A stretch of DNA of 64,000 nt from Chitinophagaceae bacterium (GCA_016715365.1 JADKAM010000007.1:124001-188000); one strand, 5' to 3'; numbered from the stretch's first letter, positions 1 to 9,478 are shown. A program made the numbers and translations. The notes: generated by a model not told the origin, from the sequence alone.

Positions 1-1
1 T

Positions 2-1762
2 GGTGAGGGTGGCATCTTTTCACTCTTTGCCCTGGTAAGACGGCGCAAAAAATGGCTTGTAATTCCAGCGATGATCGGCGGTGCTGCACTTTTATCTGAT
101 GGTATTATTACACCACCAATCTCCATAACATCTGCTATCGAAGGGTTAAAGGAATTGCCACAGTTTCATGATCTTAGCCAGAATACCATAGTATATATTG
201 TACTAGGTATCATAGCCATTTTCTTTTTTGCACAGCAGTTTGGTACTTCAAGTATTGGTAAAATCTTTGGACCGTTCATGTCTGTTTGGTTTGGTATGCT
301 GGCTATTTTAGGCCTGGTGCATCTCAGCGATGACTTTACCATTTTCCGGGCACTGAATCCATACTACGGTATCCGTTTCCTGGTTACTTACCCCGAAGGG
401 TTCTGGTTACTGGGTGCGGTTTTTCTTTGTACTACCGGTGCCGAAGCGCTTTACAGCGACCTCGGGCATTGTGGCCGGGGCAATATCCGCATTTCCTGGA
501 TATTTGTAAAGACCTGTTTGCTGATAAACTATTTCGGGCAGGGTGCCAGTATTTTAAAACACCACAGCGGAAAATTATTGGATAAAGCAACGATTGATGC
601 AGAGGGTATAAATGCATTTTACGATCTGATGCCCAACTGGTTTATTGTGCCCGGAGTTATTGTTGCTACCAGTGCGGCCATTATTGCAAGCCAGGCTATG
701 GTATCAGGTTCCTTTACTTTAATAAGCGAAGCAATCCGCTTAAACCTTTGGCCTAAGCTTAAAATAAATTACCCTACTGAAGCAAAAGGCCAGATATTTA
801 TTCCGGCAATCAATACGCTGCTTTTTGCAGGTTGTGTAGGTGTGGTTCTGTTTTTCCGTGAGTCATCTAAAATGGAAGCAGCTTATGGCCTGGCCATCAT
901 TACCACTATGTTTATGACCACCATTCTTTTTGCCAATTATATGGTACTGCATAGGGTTAAACCACTCTTTATCTATGTCTTCCTTACGGCTTATGTTATT
1001 GTAGAATCTGCTTTCCTTATTGCACTCATGGATAAATTCATTCATGGTGGTTACATAACTTTAATGATCGGATTCTTATTATTCTCAGTGATGTACATCT
1101 GGTACCGCAGCCGTAAAATTAAAAACCGCTATGTGGAGTTTGTACGCATGGAAGAATATATTCCCAAACTGGAAGAGCTCAGCAACGATACATCGGTACC
1201 CAAGTACGCCACACACCTGGTGTATTTAACCAGTGCCAATAATCCCAAAGAGATTGAGCATAAAATTATTTACAGCATACTCAGCGGTAAACCAAAGCGT
1301 GCAGATATTTTCTGGTTTGTACACGTAGATACCATGGATGATCCTTATACCTGCGAATATTCTGTTGAGCATATTATTCCCAATGATATCATCCGGGTAG
1401 AGTTCAGGCTTGGTTTCCGCATGGCGCCACGCATTAACCTGATGTTCAAAAAAGTGGTGGAAGACCTGGTGGCCAACCGGGAGGTAAATGTGACCAGCCG
1501 TTACGAAAGCCAGCAGCGCAATAATATCGTTGGTGATTTTAAATTTATTGTTATGGAAAAATTCCTGAGCCAGGATAATGAACTGCCTTTCTTTGAAAGG
1601 ATAATCATGAAATTGTATTTCTGGCTGAAGGAAATTTCGCTCAGCGAAGAAAAAGGTTTTGGCCTGGAGCAAAATACCGTACAGGTAGAAAAATTCCCGC
1701 TCATTATTGCACCGGTCAGCAAATTAAAACTGACCAGGATTTATGTAGATGAGGAGGAGTAA
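2..1762 (+). CDS. kup: Kup-family potassium uptake transporter, 5' truncated by window edge
   Basis: Low-affinity K+ uptake permease (K+/H+ symport) of the inner membrane. The frame is already open at base 2 and begins with GEGGIFSLFALVRRRKKW, the conserved cytoplasmic loop of Kup/HAK/KT proteins, so the true start lies upstream of the window; the first in-window ATG at 71 is internal. Several hydrophobic segments follow up to about base 1110. The rest is a hydrophilic cytosolic C-terminal domain of about 200 residues, as usual in Kup proteins. Family assignment is firm; the start and first transmembrane helices are missing. No partner gene is evident, and the next gene begins 115 bp downstream after an inverted repeat. 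Confidence 0.93.
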   Translation, partial: GEGGIFSLFALVRRRKKWLVIPAMIGGAALLSDGIITPPISITSAIEGLKELPQFHDLSQNTIVYIVLGIIAIFFFAQQFGTSSIGKIFGPFMSVWFGMLAILGLVHLSDDFTIFRALNPYYGIRFLVTYPEGFWLLGAVFLCTTGAEALYSDLGHCGRGNIRISWIFVKTCLLINYFGQGASILKHHSGKLLDKATIDAEGINAFYDLMPNWFIVPGVIVATSAAIIASQAMVSGSFTLISEAIRLNLWPKLKINYPTEAKGQIFIPAINTLLFAGCVGVVLFFRESSKMEAAYGLAIITTMFMTTILFANYMVLHRVKPLFIYVFLTAYVIVESAFLIALMDKFIHGGYITLMIGFLLFSVMYIWYRSRKIKNRYVEFVRMEEYIPKLEELSNDTSVPKYATHLVYLTSANNPKEIEHKIIYSILSGKPKRADIFWFVHVDTMDDPYTCEYSVEHIIPNDIIRVEFRLGFRMAPRINLMFKKVVEDLVANREVNVTSRYESQQRNNIVGDFKFIVMEKFLSQDNELPFFERIIMKLYFWLKEISLSEEKGFGLEQNTVQVEKFPLIIAPVSKLKLTRIYVDEEE

Positions 1763-1774
1763 AAGATAGTTTTC

Positions 1775-1830
1775 CCCACAAAGACACAAAACACACAGAG
1801 TTATACTTTTGTGCTTTGTGTCTTTGTGGG
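1775..1830. repeat. Inverted repeat, possible terminator after kup
   Basis: Two perfect 16-base arms (1775-1790, CCCACAAAGACACAAA, and its reverse complement at 1815-1830) are separated by a 24-base loop in the gap between kup and the rhodanese gene. A T-run (1834-1839) follows on the plus strand, so it could act as a Rho-independent terminator. It also looks like a dispersed intergenic repeat; a looser relative of one arm is at about 3099-3122. Confidence 0.6.
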
Positions 1831-1877
1831 ATATTTTTTGAATAGCAGACAATGTTTATGAAATTGGAAAGGAAACG

Positions 1878-2183
1878 ATGAAATCTATAACTGTTACTGA
1901 ACTCAAAGCAAAAATTGATCATGCTGAGGATTTTCAGCTCATAGACGTACGTGAACCATACGAGCACGAAGAATTCAACATCAGCGGCCAGTTAATTCCG
2001 CTCAATGAAATTGCCCACCATATCAATGAAATAGCAACCAATAAACCCGTCATCATCTATTGCCGCAAAGGCATACGCAGCCAGATTGCCATTCAGCGGT
2101 TGCAGGATAAATTTCCCTTTACAAATCTTATAAACCTTATTGGCGGTACCGAAGCGTGGAAAAAGGAGTTTGAGGACTTTTGA
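1878..2183 (+). CDS. Single-domain rhodanese-like protein
   Basis: A 101-residue rhodanese domain without signal peptide, so probably cytosolic. The sequence has the family pattern LIDVREPYEHEEFNISG (residues 21-37), a YCRKGIRS active-site loop with the likely catalytic Cys62 that carries persulfide sulfur, and a C-terminal LIGGTEAWKKE. It matches the small GlpE/PspE-like class in length. An A/G-rich ribosome-binding stretch (about 1864-1873) precedes the ATG. The gene stands alone between two inverted repeats, and no sulfur-pathway neighbour indicates a substrate. The sulfur acceptor therefore cannot be named. Confidence 0.88.
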   Translation: MKSITVTELKAKIDHAEDFQLIDVREPYEHEEFNISGQLIPLNEIAHHINEIATNKPVIIYCRKGIRSQIAIQRLQDKFPFTNLINLIGGTEAWKKEFEDF

Positions 2184-2270
2184 GTTCTTGGTTTTTGGTT
2201 TTTAGTTTTGTGTTTGCGGGAGAATGCCTAATTTAACCGGGTGCTAAACTAAAAACCAAGAACTAAAAAC
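2183..2270. repeat. Imperfect A/T-rich inverted repeat
   Basis: A left arm (2183-2209) containing AGTTCTTGGTTTTT pairs with a right arm (2244-2264) containing its near reverse complement, with one 7-base insertion in the left arm. It fills the gap between the rhodanese and hydrolase genes. It may be a weak terminator or an intergenic repeat family. Confidence 0.4.
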
Positions 2271-2276
2271 TAACGC

Positions 2277-3065
2277 TTGCTTCAAATTGCTCTCTATATT
2301 ATCCTCGGCCTTGCTGCACTTTCCATCATTGTTTATTTTTTGCAGGAGAAATTTATTTTCAAGCCCGAAAAATTAAAACAGGATTTTGTATATAAATACG
2401 ATGTGCCTTTTGAAGAATTATTTTTTGATGTAGAGCCCGGCGTACGTATTAACGGTTTACATTTTACAGTAGATAAACCATTAGGGTTGGTGCTGTATTT
2501 TCATGGCAACAGCCGCAGCATTAAGGGCTGGGCAAAATATGCCAAAGATTTTTACCGCTATCAATATGATGTGGTGCTGGTTGACTACCGTGGCTTTGGC
2601 AAAAGCACCGGCAAGCGCAATGAAAAAGATATGCTGAATGATATGCAGTTTGTATACGAAACCCTGGCCGCAAAATACAATGAGAACCATATCCTGATAT
2701 ATGGCCGCAGTATGGGCAGTGGCTTTGCTGCCAAACTGGCCAGCGATAATAAACCACGTTACCTGATCTTAGATGCACCTTATTTTAGTTTTAAAAAAGC
2801 AGTAGAGCGGTTTTTGCCTATGCTGCCCATGCGCTTTGTACTGCGTTTTCACATGCGTACCGATAAATGGATAACCAAAGTAAATTGCCATACCTATATT
2901 CTGCATGGTACCAAAGACTGGCTGCTGCCCATCAGCAACAGCGAAAAACTGCAGGCGCTCAATCCCCGTAAAATAACACTTATCCGTATTCCCGGCGGCG
3001 GGCATAATAACCTGCCATCATTTCCCGGGTATCATAATTTTGTAAGGGATATTTTATCGCCTTGA
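2277..3065 (+). CDS. Alpha/beta hydrolase, membrane-anchored
   Basis: A serine hydrolase of the alpha/beta-hydrolase fold, about 262 residues, with one N-terminal hydrophobic helix (residues 3-22) that probably anchors it to the inner membrane. The nucleophile elbow GRSMG places the catalytic Ser at 145; HGTKD supplies the likely Asp214 and GGGHNN the likely His243. The oxyanion-loop motif YFHGN is at 74-78. An in-frame stop lies directly upstream (2271-2273) and no ATG is near, so a TTG start at 2277 is used; the aligned start of its downstream paralogue supports it. It resembles ABHD13/BEM46-type hydrolases. Substrate unknown. Confidence 0.85.
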   Translation: MLQIALYIILGLAALSIIVYFLQEKFIFKPEKLKQDFVYKYDVPFEELFFDVEPGVRINGLHFTVDKPLGLVLYFHGNSRSIKGWAKYAKDFYRYQYDVVLVDYRGFGKSTGKRNEKDMLNDMQFVYETLAAKYNENHILIYGRSMGSGFAAKLASDNKPRYLILDAPYFSFKKAVERFLPMLPMRFVLRFHMRTDKWITKVNCHTYILHGTKDWLLPISNSEKLQALNPRKITLIRIPGGGHNNLPSFPGYHNFVRDILSP

Positions 3066-3190
3066 TGATATTGTTGTTGCTACGCAACAAAAAATTTTGC
3101 CACAGAGGCACGGAAGCACAGAAATGATCTGCTAAATCCTGATGGTACCCAACACAAAACCCCAAACCCAAAACACATAACTTCGCTTTT

Positions 3191-4003
3191 ATGAACCCTA
3201 AAAAAATATTCCGCTGGCTTAAAATTATCATCATCATTTACAGCACCATCGGCATTGCTTTATATTACCTGCAGGAGAAATTTTTATTTCATCCCGAAAA
3301 ATTATCCAATGCATATGTATATCACTTCAAAGTTCCTTTTGAAGAAGTGAATATCACCATGAATGAAACAGATACCGTAAACATGATCAGATTTTTTCCG
3401 GCAGATTCTGTAAGAAGGGGCGTAGTGGTTTATTTTCATGGCAACAGGGAAAACATAGAACGCTATGCAAAATTTGCCAACAACTTTACCAAACATGGTT
3501 ACGAAGTGTGGATGGGAGATTATCCCGGCTTTGGAAAAACAACCGGCGAACGTACAGAGAAAAAAATGTATGAGCAGGCGCTGCAGATACAAAAAATGGC
3601 CGCTGCAAAATATGGTAAAGACAGCATCATTATTTACGGCAAATCATTGGGTACCGGTATTGCGGCTTACGTAGCATCTCAATCAAATAATAAAAGGGTG
3701 ATACTGGAAACACCGTATTACAGCATACCGTCGCTCTTTAGCTGCTATGCGCCCATTTACCCAAACAGCAAAATGAGCACTTATAAAATACCTGCAAATG
3801 AATACCTGGCTGAAGTAAACTATCCCATTACCATTTTTCATGGAACCGATGATGGTGTGATACCTTACCGCAATGCAGCCAGATTGAAAAAGGTATTAAA
3901 GCCTGGTGATGAATTTATAACGATTGAAAAAGGAACACATCATAACCTGAATGATTTTGATTTATTTAAAACGAAACTCGACAGTTTATTAAATCTCCGA
4001 TAA
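3191..4003 (+). CDS. Alpha/beta hydrolase, paralogue of the preceding gene
   Basis: A second BEM46-like hydrolase (270 residues) and clear tandem paralogue of the gene upstream: both have an N-terminal membrane helix followed by YLQEKF(L/I)F and PEKL, and the same spacing of catalytic motifs. The nucleophile elbow GKSLG gives Ser152, HGTDD gives Asp221, and GTHHN gives His250. YFHGN is at 81-85. The active site looks intact in both copies, so neither is obviously decaying. About 125 bp separate the two, with no clear terminator, and co-transcription is possible. Substrate unknown; a lipid or ester is typical of the family. Confidence 0.85.
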   Translation: MNPKKIFRWLKIIIIIYSTIGIALYYLQEKFLFHPEKLSNAYVYHFKVPFEEVNITMNETDTVNMIRFFPADSVRRGVVVYFHGNRENIERYAKFANNFTKHGYEVWMGDYPGFGKTTGERTEKKMYEQALQIQKMAAAKYGKDSIIIYGKSLGTGIAAYVASQSNNKRVILETPYYSIPSLFSCYAPIYPNSKMSTYKIPANEYLAEVNYPITIFHGTDDGVIPYRNAARLKKVLKPGDEFITIEKGTHHNLNDFDLFKTKLDSLLNLR

Positions 4004-4011
4004 GATTAGTG

Positions 4012-4083
4012 TGTCAGGCTGAGCTTGTCGAAGCCGGTTTGATAACCTTATGTAACCCGCCTTCGACAAGCTGAGGCTGACAG
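4012..4083. terminator. Inverted repeat between convergent genes (TTCGACAAGC type)
   Basis: Arms at 4012-4038 and 4055-4083 carry TGAGCTTGTCGAAG and CTTCGACAAGCTGAG and can form a long stem around a short loop. The element lies exactly between two convergent genes, where a bidirectional terminator would be useful. A degenerate relative is at about 20016-20102, so it also behaves as a dispersed repeat family. Confidence 0.6.
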
Positions 4084-4100
4084 GTTTTCAAAATAGAACA

Positions 4101-5006
4101 CTACTCTGATAATTGTGTTTTTGCTTTGGTAATTTTAAGTGTGTAGTTAACCCCAACTTTTAAAGCATAGTTTTCTTTGCCATGGCTTACCGGAAAGCCG
4201 TAAGCAACCGGGTAATTATATTCCGCAGTAATTTCCTGTATCGCTTCATATACAGTTTTTCCAAAAGGCCGGTCGGTATCTTTTGTATCGGTAAAGCCGC
4301 CAACAATAAGCCCCGCCAGGTTTGCAAGTTTACCGCTTCGTTTTAACTGGTACAGTAAACGATCGGTGTTGTAAATCTGTTCACCAATATCTTCTATAAA
4401 AAGTATCTTGTTTTTTGTGTTGATGTCTGATGGAGAACCAATGATATGTGCCAGCAGGCAAAGGTTGCCGCCAACCAGTCCGGCAGTAACATTTCCGGGC
4501 TTGTTAAAAGCATGGGCTGCGCAACTGTACTTTGCTTTTTTACCAATGATAGCTTTATGCAGTGATTGTATAAATTCATTTTCGCCTTCGTTAAAAGCAG
4601 CTGCCATGGGTGCATGCAGCGATGCCACTTTTATTTTGGTGTACAGGTGGGCATGTAAAATGGTTATATCGCTAAAGCCAATCACCCACTTGGGGTTCTT
4701 TTTAAATTTTGTAAAATCCAGCTTGTCGATAATGCGGCCCATACCATAACCACCACGGCCAAAAAGAATAGCATTGATATTTTCATCATCCAGCATGGCC
4801 TGCAGTTCATCCGATCTCTCCTCATCAGTACCACTAAAATAATTTTTGCTTTTACTGCCAAGGGTTTTGCCCACCATCACATCAAAGCCCCAGCTTTGTA
4901 ACATGTTAATGCATGTTTGCGCTTTTGCAGCATCCATATAACCGGCCGGGCAGGTAATGCCAATGGTATCGCCTTTTTTTAAATAAGGGGGTGTTTTTAT
5001 GATCAT
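4101..5006 (-). CDS. ldcA: LD-carboxypeptidase, peptidase family S66
   Basis: Muramoyltetrapeptide (LD-) carboxypeptidase, which removes the terminal D-alanine from tetrapeptide stems in murein recycling. The S66 triad motifs are all present: GFSDIT (nucleophile Ser), FIEDIGE (Glu) and GFPVSHG (His). The start is set at 5006, giving MIIKTPPYLKKGDTIG, the usual N-terminus of the family; its ATG overlaps the stop of the upstream S66 reading frame as ATGA, which points to translational coupling. Without a signal peptide it should be cytosolic, like characterised LdcA. It is the intact member of a tandem S66 pair, about 301 residues. Confidence 0.88.
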   Translation of the reverse strand: MIIKTPPYLKKGDTIGITCPAGYMDAAKAQTCINMLQSWGFDVMVGKTLGSKSKNYFSGTDEERSDELQAMLDDENINAILFGRGGYGMGRIIDKLDFTKFKKNPKWVIGFSDITILHAHLYTKIKVASLHAPMAAAFNEGENEFIQSLHKAIIGKKAKYSCAAHAFNKPGNVTAGLVGGNLCLLAHIIGSPSDINTKNKILFIEDIGEQIYNTDRLLYQLKRSGKLANLAGLIVGGFTDTKDTDRPFGKTVYEAIQEITAEYNYPVAYGFPVSHGKENYALKVGVNYTLKITKAKTQLSE

Positions 5007-6023
5007 ACTTCTGTTAATCTGCATTCGTTTAAATGTACGCCCAATGTATGCAATGCCCCGCACTTTAAAGCAAAATTATTTTTTTGGTGCCCCACCGGAA
5101 AATCAAAACAAACAGGGTATTTATATTCGGCTACTTTTTCCAGTACAATGTCTTCAATGGTTTTGCCAAATTCTTCGCCCGGCGTATCGGCTTTAATTTT
5201 AAAACCGCCAATAATCAGGCCCTTCAATTTGTCCAGTTTGCCACTTCGTTTTAAATTCCAGAACATACGATCAATGCTGTACAGGTATTCGCCGGTATCT
5301 TCTACAAATAAAATTTTATCTTTTGTGTGTATATCCGATGCGCTGCCTGCCAGCGATTCCAGCGTTTTTAAATTACCGCCTACCATTTCGCCTACGGCAA
5401 TTCCGGTTCTGTTTTTTTCGTTGGGTGTAAAAAGATATTTCATCCGTTCACCTTTCAAACATTTGTTTATTGATTCGATGGTTTCTTTTTGTACAGGTTC
5501 TGCAATTGTTCCAGTCGTTGGGAAAACTGTTGCACATTTTTGAATGAATGGTTGCCACCCGGTATTTTTCATTGATATGCGAATGAAAAACAGTTGCATC
5601 ACTAAAGCCAATGATCCATTTCGGGTCACGGTCAAATTTTTTAAAATTCAGCCGGTCAATAATTCTTACGCCGCCATAACCACCCCTTGCAAACAGAATT
5701 GCTTTAATGCTTTTATCATCCAGCATCTGTTGCAGGTCGTTTAATCGTTCATCATCGGTACCACCGAATGTAAAATCTTTTTTGCTGATGGTTTCACCAA
5801 TTCGGGCTGTAAAGCCCCATTCCTTCAATTTCAATAAAGCCGGTTGAATATCTTCTATTGTAATAAATCCCGCAGGGCAGCAAATACCAACCGTATCGCC
5901 GGCTTTTAAATAGGGAGGTTTCACTACTGGAGAATCACCGTCAAAGCTGGTTTTGCCGCTGGCAACAGCGCCAAATGTGGCTGCCAGGGGAATAAAGGAA
6001 GAAAGAAAATGTTTGCGTTTCAT
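5003..6023 (-). pseudogene. Second S66 LD-carboxypeptidase, interrupted by a +1 frameshift
   Basis: Two overlapping frames together encode one complete S66 peptidase of about 340 residues. The first (from 6023) gives an export-like N-terminus MKRKHFLSSF followed by an Ala-rich stretch, then PPYLKAGDTVG and the nucleophile motif GFSDAT. The second carries FVEDTGE and FPVGHQ. They join near 5505-5515, where one extra base (reading ...PNDW then TIAEPVQKE...) moves translation out of frame. All catalytic motifs are otherwise intact, which suggests either a very recent mutation or a sequence error. Unlike its neighbour it has an N-terminal export signal, so it may have worked in the periplasm. Confidence 0.72.
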
Positions 6024-6065
6024 GATATGAATTTACTCAAATTTCGGTATTGACCGCTGATTAGG

Positions 6066-6073
6066 TATTTTTG
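6066..6073 (+). promoter_or_regulatory. Predicted -7 box (TATTTTTG) of metG
   Basis: TATTTTTG matches the Bacteroidota consensus TAnnTTTG exactly. It ends six bases before the metG ATG, so transcription would start at or almost at the start codon. No good -33 TTTG was found at standard spacing. Confidence 0.5.
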
Positions 6074-6079
6074 CACCCA

Positions 6080-8209
6080 ATGAAACAACCTAAAAGATAT
6101 TTAATTACATCGGCCCTGCCTTATGCCAACGGTCCCAAGCATATCGGGCACCTGGCGGGAGCGTATTTGCCGGCCGATATTTATGTACGTTACCTGCGTG
6201 CAAAAAAAGAAGATGTGGTGTATGTATGCGGCAGCGACGAACATGGTGCTGCCATCACCATACAGGCCATGAAAGAAAATACAACGCCACGTGAAATTGT
6301 AGATAAATACCACACCATGCTTAAAAGCAATATGGCCGACCTGGGTATTTCTTTCGATATATACCACCGTACTTCTTCGCCCCTGCACCATGAAACGGCC
6401 CAGGAGTTTTTTACTGCCCTCAACAACAAAGGCGATCTGCAGCAAAAAGAAACCGAGCAGTATTATGACGAAGAAGCAAAAACTTTTTTGGCCGATCGTT
6501 ATATCATCGGTACCTGCCCGGTTTGTGCAAATGAAAATGCCTATGGCGATCAATGCGAAAAATGCGGTACTTCATTAAGTCCCGATCAGCTGATTAACCC
6601 CCGCAGTACTTTAAGCGGTAATGCTCCCGCAAAAAAATTAACCACCCATTGGTTTTTGCCTTTGGATAAACATGAAGCATTTTTAAGAGAGTGGATATTA
6701 ACCGAACATAAAGATGATTGGAAAGTTAATGTGCTTGGCCAATGCAAAAGCTGGATGGATTTAGGTTTGCAACCAAGAGCTGTAACCCGTGACCTGGATT
6801 GGGGTGTTCCACTGCCAGCTGATGTTAAAGGAGGGGAAGGGAAAGTTTTATATGTTTGGTTTGATGCACCGATCGGTTATATCAGTGCTACCAAGCAATG
6901 GGCATTGGATAATAATAAAGACTGGAAACCTTATTGGGAAGATAAGGATACCAAACTTGTTCATTTTATCGGAAAGGATAATATTGTTTTTCATGCTATT
7001 ATTTTTCCGGTAATGCTGAAGCTGCATGGAAATATTTTACCGGATAATGTACCCAGTAATGAATTCATGAACCTGGAAGGGGATAAGATGAGTACCAGCC
7101 GGGGTTGGAGCATTGAGATGGATGATTATATCAACGACTTTGTAAAAAAAGAAAACGGCGGAGATCAAATGGTAGATGCCTTACGTTACTACCTTACACA
7201 GATCGCTCCGGAAACGAAAGACAGTGAGTTTACCTGGAAAGGTTTTCAGGATGCAGTAAACAGTGAACTGGTGGCCATTTTCGGCAATTTTGTAAACCGG
7301 GCATTTGTGCTCATGCATAAATTATGCAAGGGTAAAGTGCCACCACTACATGCAGATATTTTGGATGAAGCGGATAAAAAAATGTTTGAAGAAATTCAAA
7401 ATACAAAAACAAAGATTGAAGATTTAATTGAAGGATATAAGTTCCGTGATGCACTGTATGAAGTAATTGACCTGGCGAGAAAAGGAAATAAATACATGCA
7501 GGATAAAGAGCCATGGATTGTTGCCAAGACCCTGGAAACAGATCCGGGGAATCAAAAATTAATTGATAACTGCCTGCATATTTGTTTACAGCTAACAGCA
7601 AATCTTGCAGTGTTCATCAATCCCTTCTTACCATTTGCAGCAAAAAAAATGTGTTACTTGTTAAAGGTTGTTGATAAAATGCTTGATTGGGAAAATGCTG
7701 GTAAGGCTAAGTTGGTAAGTGTAGGTTATTCTTTACGGGCACCTGAATTATTATTCCGGAAAATTGAAGACGAAGAAGTAAAAGGACAGGTAGAGAAATT
7801 AAAAATTAAAAGCGAAAAAATTAAAATGGAAAATAAACAACCTGAAACGGAGATCGTTAAATCTGAAATCGCCAATTTAAAATCCGAAATCCAGTTCGAT
7901 GATTTCGCAAAGATTGATCTGAAAGTTGGAACAATACTTACTGCCGAAAAAGTAGAAAAAGCAGATAAACTTTTACAACTTTCTGTTGATCTTGGTTTTG
8001 AAACCAGGACCATTGTAAGCGGGATAGCCCTGCATTTTAATGCCGAAGATATTATTGGCAAACAGGTGGTGGTGGTGGCAAACCTTGCCCCACGTAAAAT
8101 GCGTGGTATTGAAAGTCAGGGTATGATCTTAATGGCAGAAGATAAATCAGGCAAACTGCATTTTGTAAATCCGGATACTTTAATTGATACAGGAAGCGGC
8201 GTAAGTTGA
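6080..8209 (+). CDS. metG: Methionyl-tRNA synthetase
   Basis: Charges tRNA-Met, including initiator tRNA, in the cytosol. Class I signatures are clear: HIGH at residues 21-24 within PYANGPKHIGHLAGA, and KMSTS at 336-340. A zinc knuckle with CPVC and CEKC pairs lies near residues 145-165. The C-terminal domain from about residue 605 is an EMAP/Trbp111 OB-fold (FAKIDLKVGTI...) that binds tRNA and promotes dimerisation, linked by a charged Lys/Glu-rich segment. Length, about 709 residues, is normal for MetG with this domain. The ATG at 6080 is preferred over an upstream TTG because the protein then begins MKQPKRYLITSALPYANG as in homologues. Confidence 0.97.
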   Translation: MKQPKRYLITSALPYANGPKHIGHLAGAYLPADIYVRYLRAKKEDVVYVCGSDEHGAAITIQAMKENTTPREIVDKYHTMLKSNMADLGISFDIYHRTSSPLHHETAQEFFTALNNKGDLQQKETEQYYDEEAKTFLADRYIIGTCPVCANENAYGDQCEKCGTSLSPDQLINPRSTLSGNAPAKKLTTHWFLPLDKHEAFLREWILTEHKDDWKVNVLGQCKSWMDLGLQPRAVTRDLDWGVPLPADVKGGEGKVLYVWFDAPIGYISATKQWALDNNKDWKPYWEDKDTKLVHFIGKDNIVFHAIIFPVMLKLHGNILPDNVPSNEFMNLEGDKMSTSRGWSIEMDDYINDFVKKENGGDQMVDALRYYLTQIAPETKDSEFTWKGFQDAVNSELVAIFGNFVNRAFVLMHKLCKGKVPPLHADILDEADKKMFEEIQNTKTKIEDLIEGYKFRDALYEVIDLARKGNKYMQDKEPWIVAKTLETDPGNQKLIDNCLHICLQLTANLAVFINPFLPFAAKKMCYLLKVVDKMLDWENAGKAKLVSVGYSLRAPELLFRKIEDEEVKGQVEKLKIKSEKIKMENKQPETEIVKSEIANLKSEIQFDDFAKIDLKVGTILTAEKVEKADKLLQLSVDLGFETRTIVSGIALHFNAEDIIGKQVVVVANLAPRKMRGIESQGMILMAEDKSGKLHFVNPDTLIDTGSGVS

Positions 8210-8230
8210 GACTAAAAAAAAGCTGTTTAC

Positions 8231-8269
8231 AAAAAAGTATAAATAAACTTACATAATTCATACTTTTTT
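8231..8269. terminator. A/T-rich hairpin after metG
   Basis: AAAAAAGTAT (8231-8240) pairs with ATACTTTTTT (8260-8269), giving a 10-bp stem that ends in a T-run just downstream of metG. The stem is A/T-rich, so it may be a weak terminator. Confidence 0.5.
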
Positions 8270-8324
8270 TACTTAAACGCTGGTTAATTAAAAATCCATT
8301 TCATCATATTCAACTCTTTGGGCC

Positions 8325-8332
8325 TATTTTTG
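8325..8332 (+). promoter_or_regulatory. Predicted -7 box (TATTTTTG) of the WG-repeat gene
   Basis: An exact match to TAnnTTTG, 25 bases before the ATG at 8358. It leaves a short leader, unlike the near-leaderless arrangement at metG. Confidence 0.45.
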
Positions 8333-8357
8333 TTTACAGAAAATTAAAACTGATAAT

Positions 8358-9431
8358 ATGAACAGCAAAAATTTAATACTCGTTCTGTTTCTTGCATTTG
8401 CAATACCCGTGTTTGCCCAAGAGCCTGATATGTCGTTAATTCCATACCGTAAGGGTAATTTGTGGGGATATGCAGCCCCCGATAAAAGTATAGTTATTAC
8501 GCCTGAGTACGAAGAAGCAAATTTATTTTACGAAGGATTTGCCGTAGTTAAAAAGGGCGGTAAATATGGTTACATCAACAAGGCAGGGAAAGTAGTTATT
8601 CCAATTAAGTTTTTTTCTGCTAAACGTTTTCGTGTTGGTTTTTACGGATCAGATACAAAACCCAATCCTAAGGATAAAGCACCTGTTGTGCAAAAAACTG
8701 TACTCTTTGCCGGAGCAGCACCGGCGGCAAATGGCTATGAAATTTGTATTGATACAAAAGGGGTGCAATTGGCCAAATGCCCGGCAATAAGTGAAAACAG
8801 CCTTCCGGAAACCAATCAGAAAGATTCAGTTACAATTGTATCGAATTACAGCACCATTCAAAAAAGTGAACTGTTTGACAAGATAACCGCTGATTACAAA
8901 ATTATTGCTGGTGCAGACGAGACTTATTATATAGCAACCAGGAATAACAGTTATGGTGTATTCAATAATAAATTTGATGTGATTGTGCCTTTTGAATATT
9001 CGCTGATTGAAAAGATGAACATCGGACCTATGGTTTACCTGAAAGCAGAAAAAGCAGGCTTAAAAGGGATATTATTTGGTACCGGTTCTCCTTATTTAGC
9101 TGTTGAAAATTCCAGGCTTCAATATGTGAAGGCAGTTGATGGCAGTAGTTATTTTATATTTACCAAAGACGGTCAAACCGGCTTAAAGAATAATAAATAT
9201 CTGAATGTGGTTGAAACCATTTACTCAGATATCGTGTATGACGATGCAGGCGGTTTTGTTTTAACTGCCAGTAATATTTACAAAGGGTTCTTCTTTTTAA
9301 ATCAAACTGTTTTGCTGCCCAGGTTTGCCGATGTTAAACCATTAGCTGGCGGAAAATATGTGATGGTAAAAACAAGCGAAGGTAAATGGGGCTATGTTAA
9401 CAGCAGTTTAATGGAATTCTTCGAAGATTAA
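8358..9431 (+). CDS. Secreted WG-repeat protein
   Basis: A 357-residue exported protein with a signal peptide (residues 1-21, ending VFAQ) and WG-type repeats. The clearest units are GNLWGYAAPDKS followed by ITPEYEEA, then GKYGYINKAGKVVIP, and a C-terminal GKWGYVNS. The central part diverges but keeps the pattern of a Gly-Tyr turn followed by an IVPFEYS-like strand (around residues 205-220). WG-repeat proteins are common in Bacteroidota; their molecular role is mostly unknown. The gene has its own predicted promoter and a strong terminator, so it is probably monocistronic. Confidence 0.82.
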   Translation: MNSKNLILVLFLAFAIPVFAQEPDMSLIPYRKGNLWGYAAPDKSIVITPEYEEANLFYEGFAVVKKGGKYGYINKAGKVVIPIKFFSAKRFRVGFYGSDTKPNPKDKAPVVQKTVLFAGAAPAANGYEICIDTKGVQLAKCPAISENSLPETNQKDSVTIVSNYSTIQKSELFDKITADYKIIAGADETYYIATRNNSYGVFNNKFDVIVPFEYSLIEKMNIGPMVYLKAEKAGLKGILFGTGSPYLAVENSRLQYVKAVDGSSYFIFTKDGQTGLKNNKYLNVVETIYSDIVYDDAGGFVLTASNIYKGFFFLNQTVLLPRFADVKPLAGGKYVMVKTSEGKWGYVNSSLMEFFED

Positions 9432-9449
9432 AATTATTGATAATTAAAT

Positions 9450-9478
9450 AAAAAAGGCTCTGTACAGGAGCCTTTTTT
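9450..9478. terminator. Bidirectional Rho-independent terminator
   Basis: AAAAAAGGCTC (9450-9460) and GAGCCTTTTTT (9468-9478) form a perfect 11-bp stem around a 7-base loop, with A/T tracts on both sides. It lies between convergent genes, and its last two bases overlap the stop codon of the minus-strand sulfatase. Confidence 0.88.
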
